NCBI GenBank assembly: GCA_032207245.1
Contig: CM063510.1
Coordinates: forward strand, 158,894,348-158,958,347
DNA from: Pardosa pseudoannulata
Taxonomy: Eukaryota; Arthropoda; Arachnida; Araneae; Lycosidae
Direction: 5' to 3'
Length of the DNA: 64,000 nucleotides
How positions within the stretch are numbered: the stretch's first letter is position 1; each line of letters starts with the position of its first letter. Position numbers and translations under genes: made by a program. Positions 61,283-64,000 of the stretch are shown here, piece by piece. The notes beneath the pieces are model-generated. The model did not search any database. It saw only the letters and a program-made list of their open reading frames with translations, and was not told the origin of the DNA.

Positions 61283-62260
61283 CTGAAAAGACAATTTCTT
61301 TTAAAAAGCAATACTCATCAAAACCAGGATTGTAGACAGAAATTATATTTGGAGGAGAATATTGCTTTTTGTTAATAATACTTCAATAAAACTACAGGTG
61401 TTCTTATGTATATGTACTCTTAATGAGTATTACAACACAAATAATTAAAAAATGATATATTGAACAAATTTAAAGCCTTAAATATGTAATACAGTAACAT
61501 TGATATTAAAAAGATATAAACTATACATGGTATTAATTTCTAATTTTTTAAACAGAAATATAACCAAGGAAAAACAATAATTTTGAAAGAAAATGAAAAT
61601 ACTCGAAATTTTACCTATATATTATAAAATATGCTCTGTTTGAAATTTTTGATAAACAATTTTCACAACTTCTTCTGATTTGGCAACAATATAATGATGA
61701 GTTACTAAAAATGTTAGGTTATCTGCTCTTACTTGTCGAATACAATTTGCACCTACTGTTTAACTCAGCGTCACTGTTCTAAGCCCACTGTCATCTATGC
61801 ATAGCTAAGCAGATGACACACCCACACACATGTTCCATTTTCTTTCCATTATAAGGTCTTTAAGAATTTCGGAGGGGGACCGGTCCCCTAAATCCCCCCT
61901 TGCCTAGGCCTTGATCAAAACATAAACCTTTATAGATAAATATTGAGAACACTAAGCTAATTAGATTCAAATTATCACAGATGAACACTGTTTATTATAA
62001 ATAATTCAACAGAAATCAAATGATTAACTAAGGGGGAAACACCAATGATTTACAATTATTAATCACTAGCATATAGCCCATCACATGACGGGATTAGTAA
62101 AATTTTTAATTTTCCAAAATTGTAAAGTACTTTATGAGGCAGATAAAAAAAATGGTTTGTTTTTTGGCTAAGAATTATCCTGCAACAAAAAATGATGGCC
62201 CAATTTAAAATGATCACACATGTACCTAATCTATTATTGAACCCAAATAAAAAAGAAAAT
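61283..62260. other. ABCC intron, no recognisable element
   Basis: A GC-richer patch near 61870-61915 has GGGGACCGGTCCCC, a perfect 14-bp palindrome, possibly the end of an unrecognised element. Confidence 0.4.
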
Positions 62261-62261
62261 T

Positions 62262-62405
62262 ATAAGGCAATTTCGTGTAGTAGGGCAAATTCTCAAACTT
62301 TGTTTCAAACGGAAGGGCAGTTTATTGTTTGTCTATTGGCTGTTAAACATGTGAAAATGAATGGGAAGGGCATTATAGTAGGTCATGACGTTGCGACAAA
62401 TTGTC
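62262..62405 (+). repeat. Repeat family F, direct copy
   Basis: AAGGCAATTTCGTGTAGTAG...CAAACGGAAGGGCAGTTTATTG...GACGTTGCGACAAATTG. Confidence 0.8.
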
Positions 62406-64000
62406 TTATTTATGTAATATCTAAGTTCAATGATAAAACGTATGAAAATAAGGCATAATTTAAATAATTTAAAATAAGAAATGATTCAATGAGATGATTA
62501 AAGGAATGACATCATAATGCTAGAAAAAAGTTATTTTTACCTATTTATGGAATAAATTGATAAATTTAATCGCCTGCTCTAAACCGGGGAAAATAGGAGT
62601 TGAAATATTGGCATTAAAAGCTCAAAGAGGGGAAGGGGTGGATTTCGAACGTTTTAAAGAAGGCAGTATTTTTCGTTGCAATAGGAAGACTATTTATGCC
62701 AATTTATTTTAGAATCAGATCGATAGTTTAAGAGAAGATAAACATTACTCTCTTTGAATTTTGCTAACTATTGATGCCTCTATCCATTCCAGGTCCAACC
62801 GCTTCATAAAATCGAGGACAGACGTGCAGATAACTTAGGCTATTATTATATAGGGGATGTAAATGGCTTTAAAAGTAAAGTAACAAGAACTGCAAAAACT
62901 TCAGAAACTCCCTGCCATAATGAAATAAAATGATCATAGCATTCAGAATCACTCTAAACCAGAATGTTGTCAGATATGTTATTGATACTGTTTGTAAGGA
63001 ATTGGGACCGCATGACCAGTGTTCAGCCTTTCTTGATGTCGGCAAAATCGCCCCCATTGACCTTTTACACCTGGTATTCCTTAGGGGAAATAAGAAGCCA
63101 GCCAGCAAAGGGAGGCTGATAAGTTTTTCAATGTCGCTTATTTGTTTTCGCAGGGCCTCGGAAAAGCTCAAGTCAAAGTGAGAGAAGATGTGAAGAAAAC
63201 AGTTGGATTTGGACCTGCGATTTCGAGACATCTCTCATTTTGATGTGAGAGAACATGACGATGGTTGTATTCTGGATATATGCTCATCCATATAATCTGG
63301 ATAGAATAAGCCCAGAGACTCAGCAATATGTTATTTTGATTCATTTTAAATATTCAATGATTTTGTCAATTTTGTTTGTAAATAAATGTGTTGTCCGTCT
63401 AAGCCTTTTGAGCCTTATTTTGGGTTATGCTTCCCAGCGACAGTCTACGAACATACCTGCCCCAGTAAAGTAGGCAGGCAGGTCACACACAAGCATAACA
63501 CACCAGAACAGTGTGGTCTTACAACGTGGCCCCCAGAGTGGGGTGGGTTATTACAATGTTGTTGCACGACAGCATCCTACACCATTCCACCTCAGTTACA
63601 CAGTAGAACTGTATATGAGGTTAAAAAGTTCCTGCCTAATGATGGACTTCAAAATTAAGGCTTATCTCACATTACTGGTGGTAATAATCTTTCTAGATGA
63701 GGTAAGAAACATAACCTATCAATATGACAAATGACTAAATCTTCACAGCAATTACGTCAAAAATTAATAATGTTTGTACATAACTTTAAGTAATAAGTTT
63801 ATTTCTATATTTATTTCCCTTTCTTTATGGTTCACTAGAGGTTAATAGCACTTGCAGATTTTTAAAAATGCATAAAATTCAGAGATATTCATTCTAATTA
63901 AATGTTAAAAATGTAACAAAAAAAATTCAATCCTGAAGAGAAAACTCAAGTTCTTTTATTTACTATTATAATTATTACTTTTTACAAAAAAATTTTCTAT
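62406..64000. other. Right end of window: no confirmed exon
   Basis: Contains overlapping frames of 83-120 codons on both strands at 62869-63231 and a 90-codon plus frame at 63386-63658, with more GC than the surroundings. None has a domain I recognise. They may belong to a decayed repeat or retrocopy. No ABCC exon was found here, although one base of a split codon must be supplied from further right. Confidence 0.4.

Noticed and set aside
61869..61915. GGGGACCGGTCCCC palindrome as a regulatory site or element end
   Set aside because: A single 14-bp palindrome without partner or flanking duplication is insufficient. Noted only in the intron description.

Overview
This is an AT-rich eukaryotic (animal) window made mostly of introns, intergenic DNA and dispersed repeats. 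The few real exons have canonical GT-AG borders, introns are 0.75-7.6 kb, and there are tRNA-derived SINEs, many Tc1/mariner, pogo/Tigger, hAT and Harbinger-like MITE remnants, Gypsy and non-LTR retroelement scraps and long TA/TATG microsatellites. The ABC transporter sequence and the repeat content suggest an arthropod, most likely a chelicerate such as a spider. That assignment is inference from family resemblance, not proof.

Only two host genes can be supported. At the left, one plus-strand terminal exon (4598-4789) encodes the last EF-hand and tail of a neuronal-calcium-sensor-like protein whose other exons lie left of the window. At the right, nine minus-strand exons between 61282 and 37175 encode the C-terminal third of a full-length ABCC-type (MRP1-like) exporter: the second transmembrane domain from part-way through, then the complete second nucleotide-binding domain and stop codon. 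The frame is continuous across all eight junctions. Its 5' exons lie beyond the right edge.

Layout: 1-2128, tandem duplication of a ~1.16-kb repeat. 2718-4078, microsatellites, a repeat and a long-TIR MITE. 4598-4789, EF-hand exon. 4.8-37 kb, a long gene-poor stretch with MITEs, Tigger elements, SINEs, LINE tails, a 146-bp minisatellite (23947-24650) rich in CTCF-like motifs, and a duplicated SINE-bearing block. 37.2-64 kb, the ABCC gene, whose introns hold a Tc1 pseudogene, a Gypsy integrase remnant, a Tigger transposase fragment, a hAT element with a near-perfect 8-bp target duplication, and several microsatellite-bordered repeats.

The two genes are unrelated and nothing suggests they act together. 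I found no new enzymatic or defence system. The observations most worth following are the nucleosome-sized array with about ten CTCF-like motifs in one orientation, the concentration of perfect TGACGTCA palindromes inside several unrelated mobile-element families, a Cys-rich candidate terminal exon in an ABCC intron, and an inverted pair of exon-like segments that both end in a splice donor.
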